Below are positions 27,901-35,181 of a stretch of 55,693 bases of DNA, piece by piece. How positions within the stretch are numbered: position 1 is the stretch's first letter; each line of letters opens with the position of its first letter. The notes below the pieces were generated by a model that had not been told where the DNA came from, made no database searches, and worked only from the letters and a program-made list of their open reading frames with translations. The position numbers and the translations under genes were made by a program. The stretch is taken from contig VGGR01000009.1 of assembly GCA_016868585.1 (NCBI GenBank), positions 1 to 55,693 of the forward strand, written 5' to 3'. The stretch comes from Bacteroidota bacterium (GTDB lineage: Bacteria > Bacteroidota > Bacteroidia > Chitinophagales > Chitinophagaceae).

Positions 27901-28624
27901 TGGCGGGTGTGGCCAGCAGTGCCCCCGTGTTGATGCAAAGGAGAATATCGTGGGCGGTAAAATCATCTTGCTCCACGTAATGACTGTCGTTGCTGGCAAT
28001 TACTTTAACCTTGTATTTCTTGGCAAAGTGCAGCAACACTTCATTCACCTTATCCTGTTCAGGCAAACCATGCCGTTGGAGCTCAACATAAAAGTCCTCC
28101 TGAAATAAATGCAACCACCATTTAAATTCATTTTCAGCTTCGTCTTGACCTTTGCGAAGGATGGCTTGTGGTACGGATGCCCCCAGGCAGCAGGTGGTTG
28201 CAATAAGTCCTTGATGATATTTTTGGATAAGCTCCTTGTCAATTCGGGGATATTTTCCATATAGGCCTTCTACAAAACCCAATGAGGTAAGCTTGATGAG
28301 ATTTCGATAGCCTTCTTCATTCTTTGCCAATAAAATCTGATGCATCCTTTTATCCCGCTGTTCCTTTGTGAAGGTTTTTTGATGCCTGTTCTCAGTAAGG
28401 TAAAATTCGCATCCTACAATAGGTTTCACTTTTAACTTACCATTAGCCTCTTTATTTTTGTAAGCTTCTGCTACAAATTCAAAGACACCAAACATATTGC
28501 CATGGTCACTGATGGCCAGTGCAGGCATTTGATTAGCAATAGCTTTTTTATAAAGCAAGGGGATGGATGCGGCACCATCCAACAAGGAATATTGTGTGTG
28601 AACATGAAGGTGTGAAAACTGCAT
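24950..28624 (-). CDS. dnaE: DNA polymerase III alpha subunit
   Basis: A 1224-residue replicative polymerase. The N-terminal PHP domain begins SHLHVHTQYSLLDGA. The palm contains GPGRGSAAGS and the catalytic acidic motif PDIDTDFDDEGR near residue 436. Further on come the tandem HhH region and a C-terminal OB domain (RIIGLVTDAQHRIAKSGNKY). Length is typical of DnaE1. Monocistronic; it diverges from the NlpC/P60 gene with 58 bp between the starts. Confidence 0.97.
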   Translation of the reverse strand: MQFSHLHVHTQYSLLDGAASIPLLYKKAIANQMPALAISDHGNMFGVFEFVAEAYKNKEANGKLKVKPIVGCEFYLTENRHQKTFTKEQRDKRMHQILLAKNEEGYRNLIKLTSLGFVEGLYGKYPRIDKELIQKYHQGLIATTCCLGASVPQAILRKGQDEAENEFKWWLHLFQEDFYVELQRHGLPEQDKVNEVLLHFAKKYKVKVIASNDSHYVEQDDFTAHDILLCINTGALLATPAIRDFADDDIHVKDKRFAFPNDQFFFKTKEEMAKVFADLPEALDNTNEIVDKVVPLNLTRDILLPNFPVEKQFQIHSKEEVIGKNKISPDANNQWEYLKHITYEGANKRYTSVTPTLKERIEFELFTIKTMGFAGYFLIVSDFIKAGREKGVFIGPGRGSAAGSVVAYCIGITNIDPIKYNLLFERFLNPDRKSMPDIDTDFDDEGRQKVIDYVVEKYGKNQVAQIITYGTMAAKMSIKDVARVMDLPLPESNALAKLVPEKQGIELRRMLHAPLKSKEGERSLEEKEALSNDELENVKKLRELYKQTAIPAGRVLREAERLEGSVRNTGIHAAGIIIAPTDLTELIPIATTKDSPLWVTQIEGTDIENAGIIKMDFLGLKTLSIIKNALSLIKQLHQLEIDIDKIPLDDPKTYALYQHGSTVGTFQFESPGMQKYLRELKPDQFEDLIAMNALYRPGPMAYIPNYIDRKHGRESISYDLPEMQEFLEETHGITVYQEQVMLLAQKLAGFSKGDADVLRKAMGKKNRETLDKMKKQFIKGATANLLPPERLEKIWSDWEAFAQYAFNKSHSTCYALLAYQTAYLKTHYPAEYMSAVLNNAGSIEKITFFMEECRRMGINVLGPDINESLKGFAVNNKREIRFGLGGLKGVGEAAVENIIEDRNKKGPFKDIFDFIKRVNQRSVNKKTLESLAYAGSFDCFPSLHRAQYFTVAQGEDVTGLEKIIRYGQLMGQQQASTANTLFGDLPVTMEIPPPRMLNVAPWPLMVQLDHEKEVAGIYLSGHPLDNYKFEIQHYRVTTIRDFLYFRDAIREQSNPGRPFRIIGLVTDAQHRIAKSGNKYGNFIIEDYTGKMEFPLFSDDYMKISPLLQTGSTVLINGFLKQRYNHDEFQFKVMGVTLAETMMGSLTSMLQVDAKPQDINDEIIEFLGKYFKNNPGKTIFKLTLTDQYNKLHTSLITTSSGIEMSSELTNFFNKNPALQVSVQTL

Positions 28625-28652
28625 AGCGGATCGGCAAAGTAGCTAAGTTAGT

Positions 28653-28660
28653 TACCTTTG
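28653..28660 (+). promoter_or_regulatory. -7 box of the NlpC/P60 lipoprotein gene
   Basis: TACCTTTG matches TAnnTTTG exactly. The predicted transcript start is near 28667, upstream of the TTG start at 28683. Confidence 0.5.
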
Positions 28661-28682
28661 CAAAATCTTCACTAAACCAACT

Positions 28683-29456
28683 TTGCGACCGTTTTCATAT
28701 ACTATTCTGCCGGGGTTCTTTTTGATGGGACTGCTACTATCTGGGTGCTCCATAATTCAGCACCTAGGCGCCAAACTGCCTGAGGTAAAGCGTTCTTCAG
28801 TTAACAGGTCCACCTCGTTGGTGGTGGCTTCAGTTAATCCTCCCCTTGCTTTTATGGATCCATTGCCCATCAAACAAGAGGAGAAAATTGTTCAACAACC
28901 CCTATGGGTGCTTTCCGGTTCTTCTCATTCCATCTCAACTGACAGCATTGTAGAAAAGTTGGATGAACTTGCCCTATCCCCTGGTGCTATAAACACGGCA
29001 GTCTTTTCAAAAGAGGGTGAAACCGCTGCCTTACAGCTTAAATATGCTGTACTGTTGGAACAAGACTTGCTGTTGCTTCCAGACTCCAAACTTTTAGCGG
29101 CAATTGATCCTTGGATGGGGGTTCGTTATAGAAAAGGGGGTACTACTGCACAAGGGATAGATTGTTCCGCTTTTACAGCTTCCGTGCTTTCCGCATATGC
29201 TGGAATTCACCTTCCTCGTACCTGCCGCGAACAATATCAACAATACCCAAAGGTTAACAAGTCCGAAATTCAGATAGGTGATTTACTATTTTTTCGAACA
29301 AGAGGTCGTGCTGTCTCTCATGTTGGCATTTATCTTGGGAACAATAAGTTTGTTCATGCCTCTTCCAGCAATGGAGTGGTAGTGAGTAGTCGAAGTGAAC
29401 CTTATTTTTCAACCCGCTTTGCGGGGGCTAGGAGAGTGCCAAAGTCCTCTCAATAG
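28683..29456 (+). CDS. NlpC/P60 (C40) family peptidoglycan endopeptidase, lipoprotein
   Basis: A 257-residue lipoprotein with lipobox LLSGC (Cys22) and a C-terminal NlpC/P60 domain. The catalytic triad is visible: Cys161 in GIDCSAF, His213 in SHVGIYLG and His225 in FVHASS. Such enzymes cut D-gamma-Glu-DAP bonds in murein stem peptides during cell-wall growth. The TTG at 28683 is the only start that yields a full signal peptide; the next ATG (28725) would leave too short an n-region. Residues 30-130 are low-complexity linker without a recognised domain. Confidence 0.9.
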   Translation: MRPFSYTILPGFFLMGLLLSGCSIIQHLGAKLPEVKRSSVNRSTSLVVASVNPPLAFMDPLPIKQEEKIVQQPLWVLSGSSHSISTDSIVEKLDELALSPGAINTAVFSKEGETAALQLKYAVLLEQDLLLLPDSKLLAAIDPWMGVRYRKGGTTAQGIDCSAFTASVLSAYAGIHLPRTCREQYQQYPKVNKSEIQIGDLLFFRTRGRAVSHVGIYLGNNKFVHASSSNGVVVSSRSEPYFSTRFAGARRVPKSSQ

Positions 29457-29459
29457 GTA

Positions 29460-30962
29460 TCAGCTTTTAAATAACCTTTTTTTCAGGGTATTAAAAACCG
29501 GCTTCATATCTGGTGTCAGATTAAGGTAGTAAACTCCGGATACGGCCCCTATCAGGTAGAAAAAGCTTCTTCCTGTTAAGGATAGCCAGCCAAGATGTTC
29601 AGCAAAAAGAAAATACGTAATTAGGGTCAACAGACTAAATAATACCAGCGCCTTAATGGTTTCAATTGAGAAAGGCTGAAGTTTGAAATTATACCAGAGA
29701 AATAGCACTCTTAAGCAGTTGTACATAGCAATTGAAAGTAGTTGCGCAATTGCGGTGCCCACAATGCCATAGGATTTAGTCATGTAATAACTCAGGGGAA
29801 GGATACAAAGCAACAGCGCGATTCCGCTGATAAATTCAAATCGCCAGCGCGGAGAGGTGATAATAATCTGCGAATTGATGCCTGTACCCATATCGATTAT
29901 GCGCGTTAGCCCCAGAATAATAAATACAGCGAAACCGCTTAAAAATGCAGGATTTATTCCAAGTGTAATGATGGCGTCCTTATAATTGATCGCAAATAAA
30001 CCAAAGAAGCATATGCCGAATAAAAAAAGATTGATGGATGATTGTTTATAGATGCGTTGAAGGACTTGATGGTCTTTTTGTTTCCAGGCGCTGGTAAGCG
30101 GTTCCATTGCAGCTGCGATAATACCGCGCTGTGGAGCCTGAAGCATAGAAGCCATGTTTTGTGCTAAGGAATATATGGCTAGTTGTGCTAATGCATTTTC
30201 GAGCACTGCGGGAATTAATATTGAATCAAACACTTGGGCAATAACAAAAATCAGTGTGCCTGCATAGGTAAAGCCTGTGTAATTGAAAATTGGCTTTCTA
30301 AGTCGTCTGGAAAGTGAGCTAACTTGAAAAGGTACAGATAACTTTCTCTTATGATGGAGATGAGCTAGTAATAACAGGCCAATAGTCAAATAACTAAATG
30401 AGAAGATCTTGACAAAATGAGCAAAGTTGTTTATCCACCCGGCGATATAAAAAAGGATCAAGAATAGAATGAGCAAACGCCAAAATCCCTCTTTCAGAAA
30501 GTTACTTACTACTGACCCTTTTTGTTGCCATCCCCACGCTTCTAAAATATTGAAGAGGAGCAGCCCGCCAGCCAATAGATACACCCAATTGAAATACTCA
30601 ATTAACAGAGGAGAATGGGTAGCGTATTTCCGAATAATCAGTGGCGCTATTAACTGACCGGCAAAAATTAATAACACAAACCCAGCCATTCCTAAAGTAA
30701 TTGCAATGGTTAGTTGATCATTCTTTTCTGGTACTGACCGGTCCCTGTAGTACGGAAAGAATTTATAAATAAAGTAGGGGGCACCTAAGTTACCGATGGC
30801 TACCAGCAGCAAGGTGATTGCGATCAAGGCGTTGTAAAGCCCAAATTCCTCCTGCGTAAAAAACTCTTTTCGAGTAAAAAGGTATGTATTAAGCAGGCCG
30901 ATACCAAAACCTCCATAAATCACCAAGGTGGATAGAATGCTTTGTTTCCTTATACTACTCAT
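29460..30962 (-). CDS. Polysaccharide biosynthesis flippase (Wzx/MATE-like)
   Basis: A 500-residue membrane protein with 12-14 predicted helices and the N-terminal pattern of oligosaccharide flippases (STLVIYGGFGIGLLNTYLF, EEFGLYNALIA). It would move lipid-linked glycans across the inner membrane. It lies 9 bp downstream of the M1 peptidase gene and is probably cotranscribed with it, and about 13 kb away from the glycosyltransferase locus. The substrate is unknown. Confidence 0.87.
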   Translation of the reverse strand: MSSIRKQSILSTLVIYGGFGIGLLNTYLFTRKEFFTQEEFGLYNALIAITLLLVAIGNLGAPYFIYKFFPYYRDRSVPEKNDQLTIAITLGMAGFVLLIFAGQLIAPLIIRKYATHSPLLIEYFNWVYLLAGGLLLFNILEAWGWQQKGSVVSNFLKEGFWRLLILFLILFYIAGWINNFAHFVKIFSFSYLTIGLLLLAHLHHKRKLSVPFQVSSLSRRLRKPIFNYTGFTYAGTLIFVIAQVFDSILIPAVLENALAQLAIYSLAQNMASMLQAPQRGIIAAAMEPLTSAWKQKDHQVLQRIYKQSSINLFLFGICFFGLFAINYKDAIITLGINPAFLSGFAVFIILGLTRIIDMGTGINSQIIITSPRWRFEFISGIALLLCILPLSYYMTKSYGIVGTAIAQLLSIAMYNCLRVLFLWYNFKLQPFSIETIKALVLFSLLTLITYFLFAEHLGWLSLTGRSFFYLIGAVSGVYYLNLTPDMKPVFNTLKKRLFKS

Positions 30963-30971
30963 GCGATGGCG

Positions 30972-32645
30972 TTATAACTCAACTCTTTTTTTTGTAAAAT
31001 AATAATTTTCGGAAATTGAATCTGCTGAGAAATTGTGATCGATCAAGATCTGCTTCCATCCTGTGTTAACGAGTATTTCTTGCATGGGTTTATTATCCAG
31101 TAATACGGGCATTGCAAACTCAGGATCGCAGTTAGTGAAGCGATAATGAAGCGCTCCCTCTCGAACAGCATATTCCAACACGGGAATTTTAGTCGTACGC
31201 AGATACTGATCAAATACCGGGGAAAGCGGCAACGCTGTTTTTTTAATGAAATAGTCCTCAATCTCTTTTGAATCCACTGTTTTATGATAGAACTCCTCAT
31301 TCATCCCTTGTAAAATTGCCCGAAATAAGCTGTCGTTATTGATCATGGTACGAATATGGTGAATCAGGCCTGCTCCCTTGTTGTACATATCGCCACTGCC
31401 CGCATGATTAACACCGTAGCTCCCCACTATGGGTCGGTCATTTCTGATCTTAGAACGAATGCCATGGCAATAGGCATCCGCTGCTTTTTTGCCATAGTGA
31501 TATTCAATAAAAAGGACCTCGCTGTACATCGTAAAACCTTCGTGAACCCACATGTCTGCGATATCCTTTGTTGTGATATTGTTGGCAAACCACTCATGTC
31601 CGCTTTCGTGAATAATGATATAGTCCCAATCTTTGCCCCAACCCGTACCAGAAAGATCACGGCCTCTGTATCCGTTACCAAACCCATTTCCATAGGCAAT
31701 TGCGCTCTGGTGTTCCATTCCCAAGTGTGGAGATTCTACCAACTTGAAACCGTCAACTTGAAAAGGGTAGGGGCCAAACCAATATTCAAAGGCAGCTAAC
31801 ATTCTCTTTGTATCCCTGTTAAACTGAGGCGTTGCCTTCTCCAAATTGTAGTCGAGAACCCAATAGGATAAAGCAAGGGGATTTCCGCTACTACTACTAT
31901 AATTGTCCGTCCAACTGGTGTAGGCACCTATGTATGGAACAATATTGTAATTATTGATAGGATTTACAACGCTCCAGGTTGTTGCTGTTTTGCCAGCAGC
32001 TAGTTTTTCAACTGCTTGCCTTCTGCCATTTGCAACAGCGGTTAAGCTATCTGCGGCAATTACTTTTATGCTTGCACCCTGGTCAGGCTCGTCGCTCTGG
32101 TGGTCCTTGCAGGGGTACCAAACGCTGGCACCCAAGCCTTGGCAGGCAACGGTCATCCAGGGTCTACCTTTTTTGTCAGTAGTAAAAATCCAGCCGCCAT
32201 CCCAGGGTGGGTTTTTTGCAACTTTTGGTTTGCCACTGTAATAAATCTCCAACGAGTCCGTATTGCTTTTTTTGTGTCTATCAGTTTTGATGAGCCAGGT
32301 GTTTTTTCCTTTTTTAATAAACGAAACAGCTTTTCCGTGTTGAATTACACTATCGATCGTGAGCGGACTCTGCAAATCAATTTGCATCATTTTTGAGTTA
32401 GTTCTTCCAGTTGATGCATAGCGAATTTTATTAGTGCCTTTGAGTTCCTTGCGGAGAAAATCAGGGGTTATGGTGATATAATAATGAAGCACGTTCCACC
32501 AACTTCTATCCTTGTTAATTGTTCCTCGCAGCGTATCATCAAAATTGAACGGCGATGGGGTTGGCTGTGCTGCAGCTGTTGTAGTTGCTACAGCAATAAA
32601 CACATATATACAAACTAAAACCCACGAAATACTTTTTATTAGCAT
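30972..32645 (-). CDS. M1 family metallopeptidase, secreted
   Basis: A 557-residue exported aminopeptidase-like protein (signal peptide cleaved after TTTAAAQ). The gluzincin zinc site is complete: HESGH at 346-350 and the third ligand Glu369 in WVHEGF, 19 residues later. The substrate-binding GxMEN motif appears as LGMEHQS at 308-314, with His where most M1 enzymes have Asn. The ERAP-like C-terminal half is absent, as in short bacterial M1 peptidases. It heads a two-gene unit with the flippase. Confidence 0.9.
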   Translation of the reverse strand: MLIKSISWVLVCIYVFIAVATTTAAAQPTPSPFNFDDTLRGTINKDRSWWNVLHYYITITPDFLRKELKGTNKIRYASTGRTNSKMMQIDLQSPLTIDSVIQHGKAVSFIKKGKNTWLIKTDRHKKSNTDSLEIYYSGKPKVAKNPPWDGGWIFTTDKKGRPWMTVACQGLGASVWYPCKDHQSDEPDQGASIKVIAADSLTAVANGRRQAVEKLAAGKTATTWSVVNPINNYNIVPYIGAYTSWTDNYSSSSGNPLALSYWVLDYNLEKATPQFNRDTKRMLAAFEYWFGPYPFQVDGFKLVESPHLGMEHQSAIAYGNGFGNGYRGRDLSGTGWGKDWDYIIIHESGHEWFANNITTKDIADMWVHEGFTMYSEVLFIEYHYGKKAADAYCHGIRSKIRNDRPIVGSYGVNHAGSGDMYNKGAGLIHHIRTMINNDSLFRAILQGMNEEFYHKTVDSKEIEDYFIKKTALPLSPVFDQYLRTTKIPVLEYAVREGALHYRFTNCDPEFAMPVLLDNKPMQEILVNTGWKQILIDHNFSADSISENYYFTKKRVEL

Positions 32646-32681
32646 GGCGGTAACTTGTTGGTAGGCTAATTTACCCCACTC

Positions 32682-33350
32682 TTAGTTATTCTGCGCCTGA
32701 ATCTTCCTTTTATCAGCAAAAACCTTTCTAAATTTTTCCAATTTTGGCTGGATTACAAACTGGCAATATGGATTGGCATCACCATTTACTTCAAAATATT
32801 GTTGATGATAATTTTCCGCAGGATAAAAAATAGTAAAGGGTGAGATCTCTGTCACAATTGGATTTGCCCAGGCGCCGCTCTCATTTAGTTCCTTTTTGTA
32901 TTGTGTGGCTTTTTGTTTTTGTTCTTCGGTGTGATAAAAAATTGCACTTCTGTATTGCGTGCCTATATCGTTGCCTTGTCTGTTCAGCGAAGTGGGGTCA
33001 TGCGTTTTCCAGAAAACCTCCAAGAGTTCATCGTAACTGATTGCGCTGGGGTTGAAAGTGATTTGTACGCACTCGGCATGCCCCGTTGTGCCAGCGCAGA
33101 CTTCTTTATAAGTTGGGTTTTTCGTTTGCCCTCCCGAGTATCCTGATACAACGTTTATCACTCCTTTTAGTTCCTCAAAAATTACTTCGGTGCACCAAAA
33201 ACATCCATTTGCAAAAGTTGCCGTTTCCATGTTGTTATTTGTTTTAGCGAGAAATTCATTCTCGAAATGTCCAAGACCATTTTGTTGCGTACAGGTTCCT
33301 AATTGTAAGGAAATGCTCAACAATAAAGTCTGAAGAATTCTAACGATCAT
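32682..33350 (-). CDS. msrA: Peptide methionine-S-sulfoxide reductase MsrA, probably exported
   Basis: A 222-residue protein. The MsrA domain begins near residue 41 with the catalytic GCFWC (nucleophile Cys50) and includes GHAECVQITFNP and the C-terminal ENYHQQYFE. Residues 1-22 are hydrophobic and end LGTC, suggesting a signal peptide or a non-canonical lipobox, so it may repair oxidised methionines in the envelope. The upstream ATG is supported by the -7 box TAACTTTG (33363-33356), which ends 5 nt before it. A shorter cytosolic form from the internal ATG at Met41 is possible. Confidence 0.92.
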   Translation of the reverse strand: MIVRILQTLLLSISLQLGTCTQQNGLGHFENEFLAKTNNNMETATFANGCFWCTEVIFEELKGVINVVSGYSGGQTKNPTYKEVCAGTTGHAECVQITFNPSAISYDELLEVFWKTHDPTSLNRQGNDIGTQYRSAIFYHTEEQKQKATQYKKELNESGAWANPIVTEISPFTIFYPAENYHQQYFEVNGDANPYCQFVIQPKLEKFRKVFADKRKIQAQNN

Positions 33351-33355
33351 TGCTT

Positions 33356-33363
33356 CAAAGTTA
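33356..33363 (-). promoter_or_regulatory. -7 box of msrA
   Basis: TAACTTTG on the minus strand (33363-33356) is an exact TAnnTTTG match, 5 nt before the ATG at 33350. It supports the long, signal-bearing MsrA form. Confidence 0.5.
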
Positions 33364-33437
33364 ACCCAATCACACTCAGGGGGGCATGTTTGTGCTGTGT
33401 AAATAGATTTAATGTATTATTTTTACAAAAATATTTA

Positions 33438-33938
33438 ATGATGGTACACGCTAACAAAATTTCTGGAACCCTTTTAGTTTCCGTTTTAGTTCAACTCTTA
33501 TCCTTCGGTTATAGTCAAGCACAACAAACTGCCGATATGCTGGGTCGTCAACAGGAAAGCTTGTTATTCAAGGCGGCCAGGGTGGCGAGTCCGCAACAGG
33601 AAGTTTATGAGGTAGTAGGACTGGGTTTGCCCAGTTTCACTGTATCAAACATTGCGGATGGTTCATTTGAAAGTTATGTTCACAGTCTCCGAGTAACTTA
33701 TCCGCTGCAGCTTGGAGGTGGTCGTACTGGATTTCAGTTGATATTTTATGGTCTTAACGATAAAATTCAGTACGCTGTAGCACAGGAAGGGAACAGCACA
33801 TCCATCTACATGCCTTACGCTTTGCATGATAACCTTAAAGGGAAAATTGAGCAGACTTTGTCCGCTCGCCGAAAAGTGCAGTTAAAAATAAATCTTCTAC
33901 CCTCCGGTCTTAGAGAGGCATCTTGGATTATTCACTAA
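33438..33938 (+). CDS. Hypothetical exported protein
   Basis: A ~166-residue protein with a signal peptide (VHANKISGTLLVSVLVQLLS, likely cleavage at SQA-QQ). The mature part is soluble with alternating beta-type hydrophobicity and no cysteine. I recognise no family. I chose the tandem ATGs at 33438/33441; an upstream in-frame start would add 16 residues that spoil the signal peptide. It stands alone between msrA (divergent) and a broken DUF1801 gene. Confidence 0.65.
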   Translation: MMVHANKISGTLLVSVLVQLLSFGYSQAQQTADMLGRQQESLLFKAARVASPQQEVYEVVGLGLPSFTVSNIADGSFESYVHSLRVTYPLQLGGGRTGFQLIFYGLNDKIQYAVAQEGNSTSIYMPYALHDNLKGKIEQTLSARRKVQLKINLLPSGLREASWIIH

Positions 33939-33949
33939 ATCAGCACTAA

Positions 33950-34316
33950 GTGGATAGAATAAATTCAGTAAATGAAATACTCGCCAATGTTCCGGCGGAT
34001 AGGATATGTTGTGCCGCATTCTCTTTACCCTAATGGCTATCATTGCAAGCCAATTGAGCCATTGCCATTCGCCGGAATTGCTTCGCAAAAGCACTCCATA
34101 AACTTTTACCATATGGGTCTGTATTCAGACCCCAACTTGTTCGACTGGTTTGTCAGGGAATACCCCACATACACCAATCAAAAATTGGATATGGGTAAGA
34201 GTTGTATACGGTTTAAAAAAATTACCGACATTCCCTACAAACTCATTGGAGAATTAATGAAAAAAATGACTGTGAAGGAATGGATAAGTGCTTACGAAAG
34301 CCGCTTAAAGAAATAA
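33950..34316 (+). pseudogene. DUF1801 (YdhG-like) gene with internal deletion and frameshift
   Basis: The frame starting at 33972 encodes a good C-terminal two-thirds of a DUF1801 protein (YVVPHSLYPNGYHC, LPFAGIASQKHSI, KLDMGKSCIRFKK, PYKLIGELMKKMTVKEWI). Its first nine residues do not fit. In another frame just upstream (33950-34003, GTG start) the DNA reads SVNEILANVPADR, the usual N-terminus of this family, and then hits a stop at 34031. The two parts meet near 34000-34004, and about 28 residues that normally lie between them are missing. I infer an out-of-frame deletion of roughly 85 bp. A shortened functional 114-residue product from 33972 is possible but unlikely. Confidence 0.65.
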
Positions 34317-34397
34317 GTGTTAAGATAAACGGAAAGAGAGTAGGGTGAAGTGCCTATCCTGCAACTCATCACCGTTCTTGACGCTAATATCCCCGCT

Positions 34398-34485
<88 letters not shown>

Positions 34486-34588
34486 GGCGCGAATGTAAGA
34501 CAAGGTCAATTTTTAACCAAATCAATGAGTATGATTAGCTTGAGTGCCTTTTCATCAATAAATCGATAGGCGCATTACAACCCATTAT

Positions 34589-34619
34589 TTTGGGTGTATT
34601 CCAAAGATTTTTATATTTG
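34589..34619 (+). promoter_or_regulatory. Promoter of the PUR-family gene
   Basis: TTTG (34589-34592), exactly 19 bp, then TATATTTG (34612-34619): a full match to the Bacteroidota TTTG-N19-TAnnTTTG promoter and the clearest in the window. Predicted start near 34626, giving a ~37-nt leader. Confidence 0.75.
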
Positions 34620-34662
34620 TAGTACACCAAAAATTAATATTTAAACGGCAAAATTTACCACT

Positions 34663-35067
34663 GTGAATTACGAGAATAACGAAAGGAAAATGGATAGCAT
34701 TTATAGCAAACGCCTGAGGGCGGGGAAAAGGCGAACTTATTTTTTTGATGTACGCGCCACTAAGGGTAACGATTACTACTTAACCATTACAGAGAGCAGA
34801 AAGCGTTTTGATGATAATGGTTATGATCGTCATAAAATCTTTCTCTACAAAGAAGACTTCAACAAATTTGTAAAGGCATTAGGGGAAGTCGTTGATTATG
34901 TGAAAACGGAGTTGATGCCCAATTTTGATTTTGATGCATTTGATCATGTTGAAACGGAGGAAGAAAGTTCAACTCCTGTTCCTCCCCAAGAAAACGCCGA
35001 ATTGCCTAAATCAAATACAGAAATTAGCTCAGGTCAAATTAACTCCGAGGGCGTTGATAAATGGTAG
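34663..35067 (+). CDS. PUR family DNA/RNA-binding protein (DUF3276)
   Basis: A 134-residue protein with one PUR repeat: IYSKRLRAGKRRTYFFDVRA, DYYLTITESRKRF and KIFLYKEDFNKFVKAL, followed by a low-complexity acidic/Pro-rich tail. The family is characteristic of Bacteroidota, and PUR folds bind single-stranded nucleic acid; the cellular role is not established. The GTG at 34663 is preferred because relatives have a similar polar lead-in before IYSK; the ATG at 34690 is the alternative. Driven by the strong promoter at 34589-34619. Confidence 0.87.
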   Translation: MNYENNERKMDSIYSKRLRAGKRRTYFFDVRATKGNDYYLTITESRKRFDDNGYDRHKIFLYKEDFNKFVKALGEVVDYVKTELMPNFDFDAFDHVETEEESSTPVPPQENAELPKSNTEISSGQINSEGVDKW

Positions 35068-35181
35068 CTATTTAAGACACTAATAATCATTGTTTTATGG
35101 CTGACTTATGACTTTTTTTGCATTTGTTAAAAGTTTTAAAAAAAATCGTTTATCTTCCGCATCTAAATTTATAGTTTCTTG

